64,000 nt of DNA from Guillardia theta CCMP2712 (taxonomy: Eukaryota > Cryptophyceae > Pyrenomonadales > Geminigeraceae): NCBI RefSeq assembly GCF_000315625.1, contig NW_005434480.1:1-64000 (forward strand), given 5' to 3'. Both the position numbers and the translations under genes were made by a program. The notes below the pieces were generated by a model. It saw only the letters and a list, made by a program, of their open reading frames with translations. It made no database searches and was not told the origin of the DNA. Numbering within the stretch: position 1 is the stretch's first letter; each line of letters starts with the position of its first letter. Shown here piece by piece: positions 29,263-42,400 of this stretch.

Positions 29263-30705
29263 CGTGTTCCTCGCTCTGCCGCAGAACCCACGACACTGCT
29301 TGCCCCTCAGCCACAGCATCCAATGACTTGTGCTCGCGACGACTCTCAGGTATGTCCTACAGACCCCTCGCGTTGCATCCTCATGCGAGCATACCAGACC
29401 CTCGCACGCTCACACGCTGCCTCCAAGCAGACAACTCCGCCTGGAGCTGACATCGGCGACTATCTGGTGAAGGCCATGATGACTGGCATGGCCGTGAGCT
29501 CGCTGGTGGAAAGCGTCTCGAGAGCGATCAGCCCGATCTTGGTAGCGTTACACATCTCGACATGGCCTCAGCATGTGACGTCCTTGCAGACCAATGACGT
29601 CGACAAGCAGCAGCCGAGGAAGCATCCGGAGCATCTGACAATCAGACTAGACATGTCAGGTCATCAGTGCTTGCAGCGTCCGAGCCCGACGAGTCTGACT
29701 CTACCTCTCCGCAGAAGCAAGCTCGCCCGAAGACACGCCCAGCCAACGCCATGCCGAAGCGGCTGTAAGACCCGACGCTCCCTTGTTGCCGAGCTTCACG
29801 GCCGGCGGGAGACGCAAGTCAGCTCTGCGATTGTCGACGCCTCCCTCTCCGCACAGCTCCAGCCTGCCGTCTCCGGTGGGGAAGAAATCGATCCGCTTCA
29901 TGGACGACCAAGCCCCGCAAGCCCCGCAAGCTCCAAGGTCCCCCATATCGTCTGCGAGCTCAGCGCGTGCCGAGTCCCGTGCATCAGACCAGCGCATTGC
30001 GCGGTATGGGGCACCGCAGCCTTGTAAAGCAGACAAGAGCAGGAAGGCTAGGCAAGACCCTACGATCGCCGCCAGCTCCAGCGCCGTCGCTGGTCAACGT
30101 CGGGCTGAGGTGAGATGGGCTGGGAGCTCCGGGCCTGCGATGGCTTATCTTGCTGATCGAGCAGGCGGACGAGTGGTGGGCAAGGGTCAACTCGAGCGCG
30201 CAGCTGACACGAGAAGCCAAACAAGCAGTCCAGCTCCACGCTGACCAGGTGATGCAGCAGGCGACATCTTGCTTGCTGGCAAGTGACCGGCTTGTAGGCG
30301 CGGATGAGGTCTACGAAGAGTCGCTTGGCTGATCATCGATCGTCTCTGAGCATGCCAGACCGGCACCTGATGGAGATAGCGATGCAGAGTGGGAGGCGAT
30401 ATAGCGATACAGTATTCTTGCACTGATTGGTAGACAGGGGAGTAGTAAAGGGTGTGAAAGCGCTGCAGTTTTGATTGTACATGTATAGAAGGGAATGTTC
30501 TTGCAAGAGTATAAAATGTACAAGTGTGTAAACGAGTGGATGAGTGAAAAACATTGGAAAAGAAAGCTCTTTTACTTGTATGGGTTTTCTCATCATAAGC
30601 TATACGCCGAAAATGTGTTTTGATGATGTCTGCTCAGGAAGAAGAACTGATGGCAAATGTGATATCTGAAAACCAACGATGAAACCAAGGAATGACTGAA
30701 TGTCT
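29263..30705 (+). repeat. Large dispersed direct repeat, copy R2
   Basis: Shares about 1.1 kb of near identity with R1 and R3. R2 and R3 remain similar further downstream, through GTACAAGTGTGTAA and again through AAACCAAGGAATGAC (to about 30702), with about 75 bases of R2 missing or replaced in R3. Confidence 0.92.
29323..30332 (+). CDS. Unknown gene in R2, most intact of three copies
   Basis: I do not recognise this protein. It starts with MTCARDDSQ at 29323. A possible first intron (29350-29397, CAG|GTATGT...CCAG, 48 bases) is divisible by three, so splicing is optional for the frame. The reading continues through YLVKAMMTGMAVSSLVESV. A second coding frame follows (SEPDESDSTSPQKQARPKTR), ending at a GTAAGA donor near 29767. 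A third contains SPVGKKSIRFMDDQAPQAP and RIARYGAPQPC. The last junction is the best supported: a phase-0 GT-AG intron at 30110-30164 (55 bases) joins VAGQRRAE to ADEWWARVNSSAQLTREAKQ, and the protein ends EVYEESLG with TGA at 30330-30332. The middle exon borders remain open. The C-terminus looks helical and acidic. Preservation of the same splice sites in three copies supports a real gene. Confidence 0.4.
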
Positions 30706-31054
30706 TGATTTCAAGAATTTGAATGTTTCTTCTTCCTTACTACCTATGTATTTTGATTCTTAGAATTTGAATCATTGTTACCGCAACTTGATCACACTCC
30801 TTGACCTATTCTGTCCATGAGTGATTCATTAGCACGTGACTAATCACGAGCTCGTAACGTGACTGCAAAACAGCAAAAAGACTTCATTTCGAGCTGCTGA
30901 CAGTCAATAATTACCATACAGAGCCGTTGCAGGATGTTTACTCAACTGCATATCAACATTCTTTTAGTCCATCCTTCCACCTTGTCCTACCTGCATGGCC
31001 CTACTTGTCCATTCTCCCTGCCCCTGCCCATGACTCCATGGCCCTGGCCCTGCC
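30706..31054. other. Intergenic spacer between R2 and R3
   Basis: AT-rich spacer without a recognisable gene or motif. The right end (from about 30935) is loosely similar to the sequence upstream of R1. Confidence 0.4.
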
Positions 31055-32578
31055 TGCTCCCCGCACGCGTGTTCCTTTCTCCCCTACAGACCCCACCACA
31101 CCGCCTATGCTTGCCCGACCTGTCAAGTCCCTCTAGTCCCCTCCTGCACTGTCCATGACTGCCCAAAGAAAGAGAGTCGCAGCAGGCTTTGGGCGCTTTC
31201 TGACTGGGTCGCAGAGCTGACTCGACGTCTCGGCTAGCAAGGGGACAGCATCCAATGACTTGTGCTCGCGACGACTCTCAGGTATGTCCTACAGACCCCT
31301 CGCGTTGCATCCTCATGCGAGCATACCAGACCCTCGCACGCTCACACGCTGCCTCCAAGCAGACAACTCCGCCTGGAGCTGACATCGGCGACTATCTGGT
31401 GAAGGCCATGATGACTGGCATGGCCGTGAGCTCGCTGGTGGAAAGCGTCTCGAGAGCGATCAGCCCGATCTTGGTAGCGTTACACGTCTCGACATGGCCT
31501 CAGCATGTGACGTCCTTGCAGACCAATGACGTCGACAAGCAGCAGCCGAGGAAGCATCCGGAGCATCTGACAATCAGACTAGACATGTCAGGTCATCAGT
31601 GCTTGCAGCGTCCGAGCCCGACGAGTCTGACTCTACCTCTCCGCAGAAGCAAGCTCGCCCGAAGACACGCCCAGCCAACGCCATGCCGAAGCGCCTGTAA
31701 GACCCGACGCTCCCTTGTTGCCGAGCTTCACGGCCGGCGGGAGACGCAAGTCAGCTCTGCGATTGTCGACGCCTCCCTCTCCGCACAGCTCCAGCCTGCC
31801 GTCTCCGGTGGGGAAGAAATCGATCCGCTTCATGGACGACCAAGCCCCGCAAGCCCCGCAAGCTCCAAGGTCCCCCACATCGTCTGCGAGCTCAGCGCGT
31901 GCCGAGTCCCGTGCATCAGACCAGCGCATTGCGCGGTATGGGGCACCGCAGCCTTGTAAAGCAGACAAGAGCAGGAAGGCTAGGCAAGACCCTACGATCG
32001 CCGCCAGCTCCAGCGCCGTCGCTGGTCAACGTCGGGCTGAGGTGAGATGGGCTGGGAGCTCCGGGCCTGCGATGGCTTATCTTGCTGATCGAGCAGGCGG
32101 ACGAGTGGTGGGCGAGGGTCAACTCGAGCGCGCAGCTGACACGAGAAGCCAAACAAGCAGTCCAGCTCCACGCTGACCAGGTGATGCAGCCAGGCGACAT
32201 CTTGCTTGCTGGCAAGTGACCGGCTTGTAGGCGCGGATGAGGTCTACGAAGAGTCGCTTGGCTGATCATCGATCGTCTCTGAGCATGCCAGACCGGCACC
32301 TGATGGAGATAGCGATGCAGAGTGGGAGGCGATATAGCGATACAGCATTCTTGCACTGATTGGTAGACAGGGGAGTAGTAAAGGGTGTGAAAGCGCTGCA
32401 GTTCTGATTGTACATGTATAGAAGGGAATGTTCTTGCAAGAGTATAAAATGTACAAGTGTGTAACAGTCGGAGTGGATGAGGCTTTCGGATTAATGGTAT
32501 TGCGTGATGTCTACTCAGGAAGAAGAACTGATGGCAAATGTGAACCAACGATGAAACCAAGGAATGACTAAATGTCTG
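31055..32578 (+). repeat. Large dispersed direct repeat, copy R3
   Basis: Third copy. It is similar to R1 upstream of the gene (CTATGCTTGCCCGACCTGTCAAG at about 31104) and to R2 downstream of it (to about 32578). R3 therefore looks like the intermediate that links the other two. Confidence 0.92.
31255..32265 (+). pseudogene. Unknown gene in R3, frameshifted near the C-terminus
   Basis: Matches the R2 gene from MTCARDDSQ onward, including the last intron (32042-32096). In the final exon GTGATGCAGCAGGCG of R1 and R2 reads GTGATGCAGCCAGGCG near 32190, a one-base insertion that takes the protein out of frame before EVYEESLG. The 45-base insertion of R1 is absent. Function is unknown. Confidence 0.4.
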
Positions 32579-33474
32579 GATTGGAAGAGAAGATTTGCGT
32601 GTTTGTGTGCAGGTCTCTTTCGATTAGCGTAGGAGAACAGTGGATATTCCCGTAGTCTTTATCATCTTGAAATTGATGTGCACAAGTGCAGTGGATATAC
32701 CTCAAAAGCTGTATTGTTGCGTTACAAACATGTGATCGTGTTACAGACATTTCAAGTAGAGAAATCGATCAGACCATCTTGTGTTCACACAAACGCCCGC
32801 CGTTATCCACTTTACCATGGACCCTACTCATATGTATAGTACCCGTTCGAGTCATCAAAGAATTTGGGGTATCTCCACTTCCTTTCTTGACCCCTACCTA
32901 CACATTCTATTCCCAAACTCTGGAGAGTCCGCAACAGACGCGAACCGCTCGAACGCAACGTTTCGGAGCTTGTGGAGTCCGTGCGCACATGTTGTAAAAG
33001 TACTTTTTAATCCTGGTCACGATGCATATCAAGAGATATCAAGAGCTCTTGATATGCCCGGAGATCCTGCGGGACTGAAGTTACTACGATGTTACTACCC
33101 GTAGATACACTGTAAAAGCCTTTTGGTACCGGAAGCCGGTACTGGAAAACCCTACCAATAGTGAAGGATGGTATCAAAGTGCAAGTAACAAAAATTGAAT
33201 TATAAGTTGGATATCAGGCGGTCTGCGGTGCCACGAACTAGAGGAGGCAAGGGGGTAGTCCTACCCCTAGTCTGGTGGTAAACCCAAGGGTAAAAGGAGG
33301 GGTAGACAACTTACCTTCGTATTGTAAACTTCAACGGCACCCTGCCGGATACTTAGAGGGGTGGGTCTATCCTGCCTCCTTCCTCCCCTCCCGCGCATGC
33401 GCTGCGCTAGGGTCGCCATGCCCCCCGACATGTCTGGGCTGCAGGTGCTGCTGTCCTGCTCGCGACGAGCTCCC
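32579..33474. other. Intergenic region upstream of giant gene B
   Basis: No gene recognised. It holds a 20-base perfect palindrome (listed separately). The right end should contain the gene B promoter and 5' UTR; in-frame ATG codons at 33397, 33418 and 33430 precede the chosen start. Confidence 0.45.
33036..33055. repeat. Perfect 20-bp palindrome
   Basis: ATATCAAGAGCTCTTGATAT is its own reverse complement. It is preceded by another half-site, GCATATCAAGAG at 33024, so either half-site can pair with the right arm. Confidence 0.9.
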
Positions 33475-36400
33475 ATGCTGACCTCTTCTCAGGCGATCTT
33501 GCTGCTCCTCCTCTCCATCAGCTGTCCTGCGCATGCTGCTGTCGTCTCGCAGTCTGGGATTAAGTACACAGTCGCTGAGACGGCTCAGCTTCAGATGGAA
33601 GGAGGCGCCTCGGATCTCAAAGCGACAGACCTCAAGATCTACTGGGGGTCGCTGGGAGCTTGGAGCGAAGGGAGTGACATTCTTGCATCGGATACCGTCA
33701 TCGAAGTTTATCTCCCGCGCTTTTCAGGAGGATCGAACATCTTCGGCGCATACAGATCTGGCAGCGCAGAGACAAGCGTCATGTGGATGAAGCAAGGTCA
33801 AGTCGTCACCATATCTGAGAGCGTGTCCAAGCCATGGGCAGCAGGTCTCCCTGTGTCAAGCCAGTCTTCGCTCGAGGCTGGTCCGGGGGTGGGAGGATGC
33901 TTTGGCATCACCCAGGACCTTTCGTCGAATGCTTTCGATCTCAAGCAGCTCCAAGCAAACTCCTTCTCCATGTGTCATTGGGACTCACAGAAAGAGACGC
34001 TCCGTCTCCTCATGTCCTCATCCCAGCCCATCACAGGCGTGTACATCAGCAAGGTCTCCTTGTATCAGAACTATGACGTTCACGGCAAGCAGAACGGGCT
34101 GGGCCCTCTCCCGCCCATCGGAGGGATAGACGAGCACTGGTATCAGCTAGCGAATGTGGCCGTGTATCAGGCATCTGGATCTTCACGAGGCTGTGCGGTG
34201 AGGGCGATCAGTGACTTTCCGTCGACGCCTTGCACGAGCGATCTCTTGGTGTATCAAGTTCCCTTCGACCAGTATCGCTCAGTGAGGTTCGGTACGGACC
34301 TCCCTCCCATCCCTACAAGAAAAGGCGCAGGAGCCGTCGGCACCGTAGCTCCTCCAGCCTTCGTCTATGCGGCAGCGTCAGGCAACAACGATGGGCCCAA
34401 TCAAGCTGTCTGCATCACCGTCACTCTGATCAGCTCGGCCACCCTCTACTCGGCTGGCGTCAATCCCACCACCATCACTCTCACCGGACTGACGGGAGCC
34501 TCTACCACCAGTCAGCCCGTGCGGCTCTTTCAGAACAAGTGTCAATGCCAAGGCTCAAGCCCGGTGCAGGACTTGATGCCTGCGAGGTTTCGAACGTCCA
34601 CCACCGCCAACACCGTCGGCTCAGCAGACTTCAAGGCTGACGGGACCCTGACCTTTCAGCTCATACCCGGGCATTACATCCAAGCTGGAGAGGTGCTGAC
34701 CTTCTCCTTCAGTCTTGTGACGGGTGCCAACCCTCAGTCGTCTCGAGACCTCAAAGTGTCAATGTCCGGCCAGGCGTGTCTGACCAATGACTTCTGTACG
34801 TTACCCAAGTCAGTAGCGATCACGGTTGCGCCGACCTCGTTTGACTCGTCGTCGAGGATCTTGGAGGTGGTGGGCAAGAAGCTGAGGGTGTCGATGTTTC
34901 AAAGCTCAAGCGACCCTGGCTCACTGACCAACCTCTTTGTGACGCTCCGGCCCAACTTCAACGTCGAGGTAGGGTCGGTCATCAGCATTCAGGGCCTCTG
35001 TGGCTCGCAGAGCAACTCAGCCTATGTCCCTCTAGTCAGCAACAGGCTCAACGGCGGGACGCCGCTGACCGACACATGTACTGGAAACCCGACCGAGGTC
35101 GACCTTGCCGACTACTGGCCAGGCTCAAGGCTGGACTGGAGTGGCGGGGGACCTCTCAAGATCACTGTGGCGAGCAGCTTGAGTCTCGTTGCTCGCGGTA
35201 CTTACGCTCTGTCATGGACTTGGCGGAACCTGGACTTGGCTCACCCGGCGTGCTCGATGACTGTCAGTATGCAGAAAGGAGGAGACGTGGTGAGCGCGGA
35301 GGCTGTAGAGAACATCGGCAACACAGTCGGCACGGTGCTGAGTCCTGGGTTTATCAAGTACAAGATCGGACAATCGACTACCCGTCCTGACGTTGCCAAC
35401 TACATCTGCGTGACGCTGAGAAGCAACTTTCGTGTCTCCACACTCTCCAACACCCAAGGTCAGAACAACCTGGCCCAGATTACTATCTCAGGCCTACAGG
35501 GATCTCAAACGACAACAGCGCTGTTCGTCAAGGCTTGTCCGTCATACGACTGGAGCCTGATGCAGCTACAGCCCGAGTCTGATCCGCCAACAGCTCACTT
35601 CATCGACCAGATTACGGGAGGTACACTCCATCATACGACAAGCTGGTCGTCTGGATCAGCCGTCCTGACCGTCAACCAGGACGACGTTGCAAGTCAGATG
35701 TACTACTCGATCCCTCAGCAGCAGGACATTGTGTTTGCTCTCAGGCTCAAGAACCCCAAGGTCTCCAACCCTTGTCAATCAGTGACCATGAGCTTCTCTG
35801 GTGTTGGCCCTGGCAACCGCTTGGTCACGCAGACGGTCAACATGGTGCAGAACCGTGTCGATAGAGCCCTCGAGGACGGTGAGACAGACGGAGACGTGTG
35901 CGTGCTCAAGACGTACGATTACAGCTTCCTGACTCGAGTCATCGCCCAGTCAACCTCGGTCGTACAGGAGAAGAACGTCATTACCGTCACCTTGAGGTCT
36001 AACATGGACCTGTTGAGCTCCGTCTACAGTCCTCAGATCACCATCTCTGGTCTCACAGGAGCAGACACAGCCGTGACGTCCTTGTCTGCTGCTGCCATCA
36101 CAGACCAGTACTTCCCCAACATCCAGAAGTCGAGCTGGGATAAAGCACGAGGAGTGCTTGTAGTCACTCTTGCTCCAGGAGCTTGCCAGCTGCCTGTCAA
36201 GGGTCGACCGTCTAATTGCATGCATGCTGGCTGGACGTATGCATGGAGTTACACCTTGACGAATGGCGTGACGGAGCAGGCCAGCCCTTCTGTCTCCGTG
36301 TCATGTCAGTTTGCTGAGAACAAGCTGTCGAGCCCACAGCTCATGGCTTCGCCGATGCGCAAAGACTTGCACGCTCTCTACTTGACGAGGCAGCTGCTCA

Positions 36401-39400
36401 ACAAGTATGACATCGGGCAGTTGAGTCCGGCTCCTGGAGCTGTCAACCCTGTTTGCATTACCTTGAGACCCAGCAAGTCTATCAATGCGCCGACGACCTT
36501 CACTCTGACGGGCTTGGACATGTTCTCTTCCGGTACCAAAGTAGCCTTGTACGATGAGTATGGGGTATCGCCTCTTACCAGCGGGCTGTTCCAGACAGTT
36601 GGGGCTAGCCCGCAAGACAACTACGCGACGTATGACAAGTCAACGATACAGTTTCAGCTGGGCCCGTCACAGTCGCTGCAGCAGAACTCCAAGTACAAGT
36701 TTTGTTTCCAGCTCACCAACGTCAAGACAGGACAAGCGACCTGCCCTCAGGTCTCGCTGACAGTAGATTCACCGTCTGCACCTGCCGTGTACCGAGGAGC
36801 TCAGTCGTATCTCTGCAACAATGATGTGACCAGGAAGGTAGCCGGCTACACGTCTGAGCCGTCAGGGTGTGCGGGCTACATCTCAGATCGCAAGTTCATA
36901 TCGTCCAACATCAGGTCGGGATCGAATGTGACAGGCAGCACAGTCTGGTTGACGATGGAGCTACAGCCTAACTATCCTCTCGCCTCGGGTCAGACTATCA
37001 CAGTCGGATCGTTCATCAGCATGAAGAACGCTGGATCATCGGACATACCATGTACGATAGCCAGGAACGGGCAGGTTGTCAATGCCGCTACCAACAAGCA
37101 TCGCGCCAAGGGCATAGCGCCTCCGGCTGTGTTCAACAGCGTATGCAAGTACCTCGACAACACGATACAGATCTCGTACACCGGGGCGTCAACGCAGTAC
37201 TCATCTTCCGTCTACGACCCGTTCTACAACGTCAATGCTCGCCGATCCAAGGGCCTGTACAAGGTGGAGGTCACAGCGGGAGGGTCGGGGTATCAGTCTG
37301 CTAGTGTGATCATATGCGACGTTACTCCTGGAGCTGAGTTCTGGACGAAGCCGACATGCACAGCTGCTGGGGTAGTGTTTGCTGCCGGCAGCTCTGCCTC
37401 AGCAGCCGCGACCGTGATCTCCGGCACCGTCACGTCCATCAGCCTGACAGCGCCTGGCTCAGGCTACACGATACGTCCGCAAGTCTTGATCGTCGACTCG
37501 TCGGGCTCCGGGAGCGGCGCGCAAGCAGAAGCGTTCATCTACGATCACTCCATCTACACAGTCCAGCTGCAGCTGGTCAACCAGGGCACTGCCGCCAGCG
37601 CTCAAGCTCTGACGGTCACATCCGGCTTATCATTTGTGTCTGCGACGCTAGACAGTGGTTACGAGGTCCGAGCAAAGTCCAGCATGCAGCTCCAGGAGCA
37701 GCCCAGCAGAGATGTCGTGTTCACGGTCACTCCCGAGCATAACCTCTACGAAGGCGACATGCTCCTCGTCAACCTGCCTGCCTACGACGTTGTCACGGGT
37801 CCCATCTTCGGCGTGACGTCGTCGCCCAACCCGGCCTTCACCACCTTCACCACGCAGCTGGAGTGGGAGCTCAACTACTACCAGGAAGATCGCGCTCGAG
37901 CATACATCAGCAACGGCTGGGTGGCGGACGGGAACAGGCATCGGTCAGGAGACGGAGACGTGGACGGCTTGTTTGTGCTGTCGCGGGATGACGATGGCTA
38001 CAACAAGAACAAGGACTTGTGCTGGAGCCGCGTGTCCTGCCCGTGGGGCCTTCCGGACAGCGACATCACCTTCGGGGGTCCATCGAAGACGCTGGTGCTG
38101 ACCAAGGTGACCAACGGAGCCTCGACGACTCTAGGGTACACGCAGGACATCTGCTACAGGAACACCAGCGTCAACCTCCTTCAACCGTCGGACTATGTCG
38201 GCATGCAGCTCAAGTGCCGCAACAATCAGCACACGGTGACAGCCGGCGGTCAGGTCACAAGCGTGCGAGTGCGGCACGGGGGCCTTGTGGTCATCAGCGG
38301 GAGATACTCGGAGAGCTCGGGAGTATCAGGAGCCGCGCCGACGTTTGTGGCATCTGGCGCGACCGATCAGGCAACGGGGACGCTGCTGTACCAGGTGGTG
38401 GGAGTCCAGTACGTGTCAGGCAGCTCGTTGGCAACTGGTGACACGATCGTCTTCGATTCTACCTACCAAGTCCTGCCGGCGAATGCTACCATCTCTTCTC
38501 TCTACAGCACCAGCCCAGCTGTGCATGTTACTGCCCCCGGGCTGTACTCCGGATATCCTTATGCGACCGTGACCGGGAAGAACACCCAGCTACGAGTGCT
38601 TGTCTCTGTGGCGAGTGCCAGCCTGACGTCTCAAGGCAGCGGATACACGTCCATCCCCACCATCACCACCTCGCTCAAGCCAAGTGTCGGCCTGCCCTCG
38701 ACAGTCCAGCAGCTTGAGCTGCCAGTGTTTGACGTCTCCTTGACCAACGTGACGAGCACCGTTGTCACCCAGTCTATCCTCGACTACAACCCAGCTAGAC
38801 AATGCTTCGTAGTGGCGGAAGAGTTTCCGACTTCCTTCTTGAGCGACTGTCAGGTCGTGCCCAAGGAGCAGGTCGGTCGGTACACCGGCATGACAGCGAT
38901 GATCGGGTCCAGCGAGTACGTCATCAAGCAGGGAGCAGGCGGCGTCTACTGGGTGGCAGACCTCAAGGGCAACAAGCCTAGAAGCATCGACCTGGCCAAC
39001 AAGCCCTACACCATCTACACGCAGCTGCAGCTGCAGGTGGCGAAGGGCAAGTGGATCCGACAGGGCGAGAGCGTCAGCATCAGCATCCCCGGCTACCGGT
39101 TCAAGTCGGTCCCCAGCGACCCCAACGCGTTCGTCACTCCCTCTACGGACGACGCCTCCAAGACCATCCGAGAGAGGACGAGGTTTCAGTTCGCGACGCC
39201 CGTCAGCTTTCGCAACGTCGGGCTAGCGGGCTCTGCTGCTTCGCGGATGCTTGTGCTCGGCGGTGCCATGTCGTCAGGCGACACCTGCACCATCCAGGGA
39301 AGCGACATCGAGAGACCCCAGGCGCCCGACGGGGTGACGGTCAACCATGCTGAGACCATGACAAGCGTCGGAGGGAGCGGGCCTGTGTTTGCTCCTCCTT

Positions 39401-42400
39401 CTACTTGGGGCTCGGGCTATCTGCGACCCGGGAGGTTCTACGGCACCTGCACCTCTGGCAGGCGCCTGTCGGGCGTGTTCATGCTCGAGGGGCAGAGGTC
39501 AGGCATCGAGCTGATCGAGATCGTGACTCCAGGAACAAGCTGCAGCGCCAACGTCCAGGTCACCATCTCCAGTCCCGACAAGGACGGGGTGGCTGATGGG
39601 CTGACCAACACCCCGGTCTGTCCGTCCGACAGCTCTCTATGCTCTCAGGCTACGGCAGTCGCGACTGTCAGCGGAGGGTCCATCACCAGCATCGCCCTCA
39701 CCAGCGCGGGCAGAGGGTACTTCTTCCCGCCTACCGTGACGCTTACGAACCCCAGCTCCAACACGCCTTGTGACGCCTTTGCGATAGCGCACTTGTCTCA
39801 CAACTTCACCTCTCGTCTGCGGGTGACAGCAGACTCCAACCTGATGATGTACCACCCCCAGCGAGATCACTTCGACTCCCTCACTGGCCTGCACTCGACC
39901 GTCTTCCCCGCGGTCGCTCTGTACAAGCGATATGATGCGAGGAAGTCCAACGCTGAGGTCGGAACAGGATACGTGGCTGCCATAGTCGTGACGTCTCTAC
40001 CGCCGTCGTCTTGCACAGGACCCATCACCATCGAGCCTCCGCCCTCAGGCAGGACCGCGAGGGCTCAAACAGCAGCCAACGGCGGCGTCACCTCGATCGA
40101 GGTCATCGACGGAGGGTCCGGGTACGAGTATCCGCCAGCTGTGACCCTGCCGTGCACAGACGGCAGCGCCCGGGCGATCCTAGGCTTCGTGACCTCAGAC
40201 GTTCACATGGCCGGCCCGAGAGCCTCTTCGTACACTGGCATGCAGTCGGCGCTGCTGACGTCATCGTCCAAGGCTCCCGCCTTCCGCTCTACCATGGACT
40301 CGCCGGTGGTGGTCGGCTTCAACAAGGCTTGCAGCACTGCAGTCACGCAGACGATGCTGAGGGCAGGCAGCTCGTGGAACAGCTCTCGAGTCACAGCTGT
40401 GACGGTCCCGCAGCAGGGGGTGTCGGGGTTTGCGTTCGGGTTCACAAGCGTGAAGATAAGCCCGTCAGCTATCAACGCCAACGGTCTGGTCGACGCTCAT
40501 GCCGACGCCGTGGCGGTCCCCACCTGGTCCTTTCCTGTCTCGGGGTCGAGGCTGGTCAACGGGGAGCTTGGCGTAGTGCACTACAACGGGCCTACGACCG
40601 TGACTAATCTCTTCAGCTGCGACGGGTCGGTGCTGGTGTTCAGCTCTCCGCAGCGGCCAGGAGGGCAGGCGCTCAAGATCAAAGTCTCCCAAGCTGCGGG
40701 CGCGAGCCTTCCGAGCTACGAGATCGTACAGCAGGGTCAAGGGTACGCCAATATCCCCATCGTTGTCGACATGGAGTTTAGCGTCAGAGGGGCGGTCAAG
40801 AGCTACCGACAAGACTTTGCGGACCTGAGCAGCAGCCAGCAGACGCTCTGCAAGCCTTCCTTCTTCTCGCTCAACACGGCGTACCAGGGCACCAACGTCT
40901 ACTCGGGCTTCGTCATAGCCTCAGGCACTGTGGCACAGCAGACAGGCCTGACTCTCGACGGAGCTCTCATCACCCACGAGGGATACGGATACCAGAGCTC
41001 GGGCTCCGGACCCATCGCGACCTTCAGCTGCAGCGGATGCTCCAGCAGCGCCTGTGCTGACAAGAGCGCCAACTCCATCGCCAACCAGGTGTGCACTGCC
41101 TCAGAGCTTCAGGTGGAGGCGACGGTGAGCGGAGAGTGCTCGGGCTCGTGCGAGCAGTCGGTAGCGACCAGCGCCTTCTACTCGCCCAGCAACCGCGACG
41201 GGCTGCAAGTCTGCTCGCCGGCGGACGGAGCGGCAGGAGACTACAGGACGCGCAAGACGCTGCAGATGCGCGTGTCGAGCGGGCCGTCGGCGTACTCCTC
41301 CAGCAACGTCTACACGGCAAGACGCAGCCAGGGCTTCCAAGGCCCGCGAGGCTCCTTGATCTTCAAGATCGCAGCCAACGAGGCGTTCGCGTCCGCCTCG
41401 CTCTGTCAGCCCCCGCGCGTCCTCGTGGAGCATCAACGTCGTCGCTCTGCCCGGGTCGCTGCCGGCATGCCCAGCTCCCACTCTTGGCGCTTACCCGAGA
41501 AGTGGGATGGTCGCGTCTCGGGTCGAGCTCGTGAGGAACGTCTCGCTGCCAGAGCTCAACCAGGGGGCCGCAAACGTCCAGCCGACTTGCAGCAGCGGGT
41601 CGTTTGTTGTCAAGTCTCTCTGCCCGGGCTCCAAACTCTGCACAAGCGCCTACTCGCAAGCGGAGCTCAACCCGCTGCCTTCCTGCTCAGGCTCCTCGCA
41701 GTGCAGCGCATGTGCTACGTTCCCTTGCCCCGCCCGCACCTGCGCGGCCGACAACTGTCCCTCCTACCTGTCGACAGTCCTTGATGCCTCGCTGTCGAGT
41801 GTGGTCGCTGATGAGGCGCTGGCAGCCATCGGGTGGGATGCTCGGACCCACCAGCCAGTCCTGCTCAACGCGGGCTTCGGCTTCTCTCCCAGCACGCCTA
41901 ACCCGCTGAGGCTCGAGTTTCCTTCGGACGCAGGACAAGCGTATCCGTGCGCGGAGATTCTACTCTACTTCACCGACGGCCCCAGCTCAGACGCCCTTCA
42001 GCCGGGCCCTCTCTACTGGCCGGGCGACTTGTCCTTCGATCAGAGCTCTGTCCGCAACCTGGCGGGCCAGGTGACCGGCGTGGACTATCTGCTCAGACCC
42101 GGCTTCATCAACGCAGTCTACGGCTCGTTCAGCAACTTCCCTGTCACGACTCTTGTGGCTCTCAGAGACCAGGCGGCTCGTCGGCTCCTGCAGACCTCCA
42201 GGTCGGCTGTGCTGGAGGTGCAGTCAGTGTCGGGCTTCAAGGTGGGCGACTACGTGCGGCTTGTGGATGAAGTCCTTCTCGTGGACGCGATCAGCGTCCA
42301 GCAGAGCACTCTCACGGTCACTCGAGGCGCGCTCAACACCAGCATGGCCTTGACCTTCGCCGCAGGCACCGTTGTCAGGACCTTCAACCCGGGCTCCGTG

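Noticed and set aside
29179-30027. A single 282-residue ORF as the complete R2 protein
   Set aside because: Its C-terminal half switches to an unlikely Cys/Arg/Pro-rich frame, while another frame joined by a conserved GT-AG intron reads more like protein.
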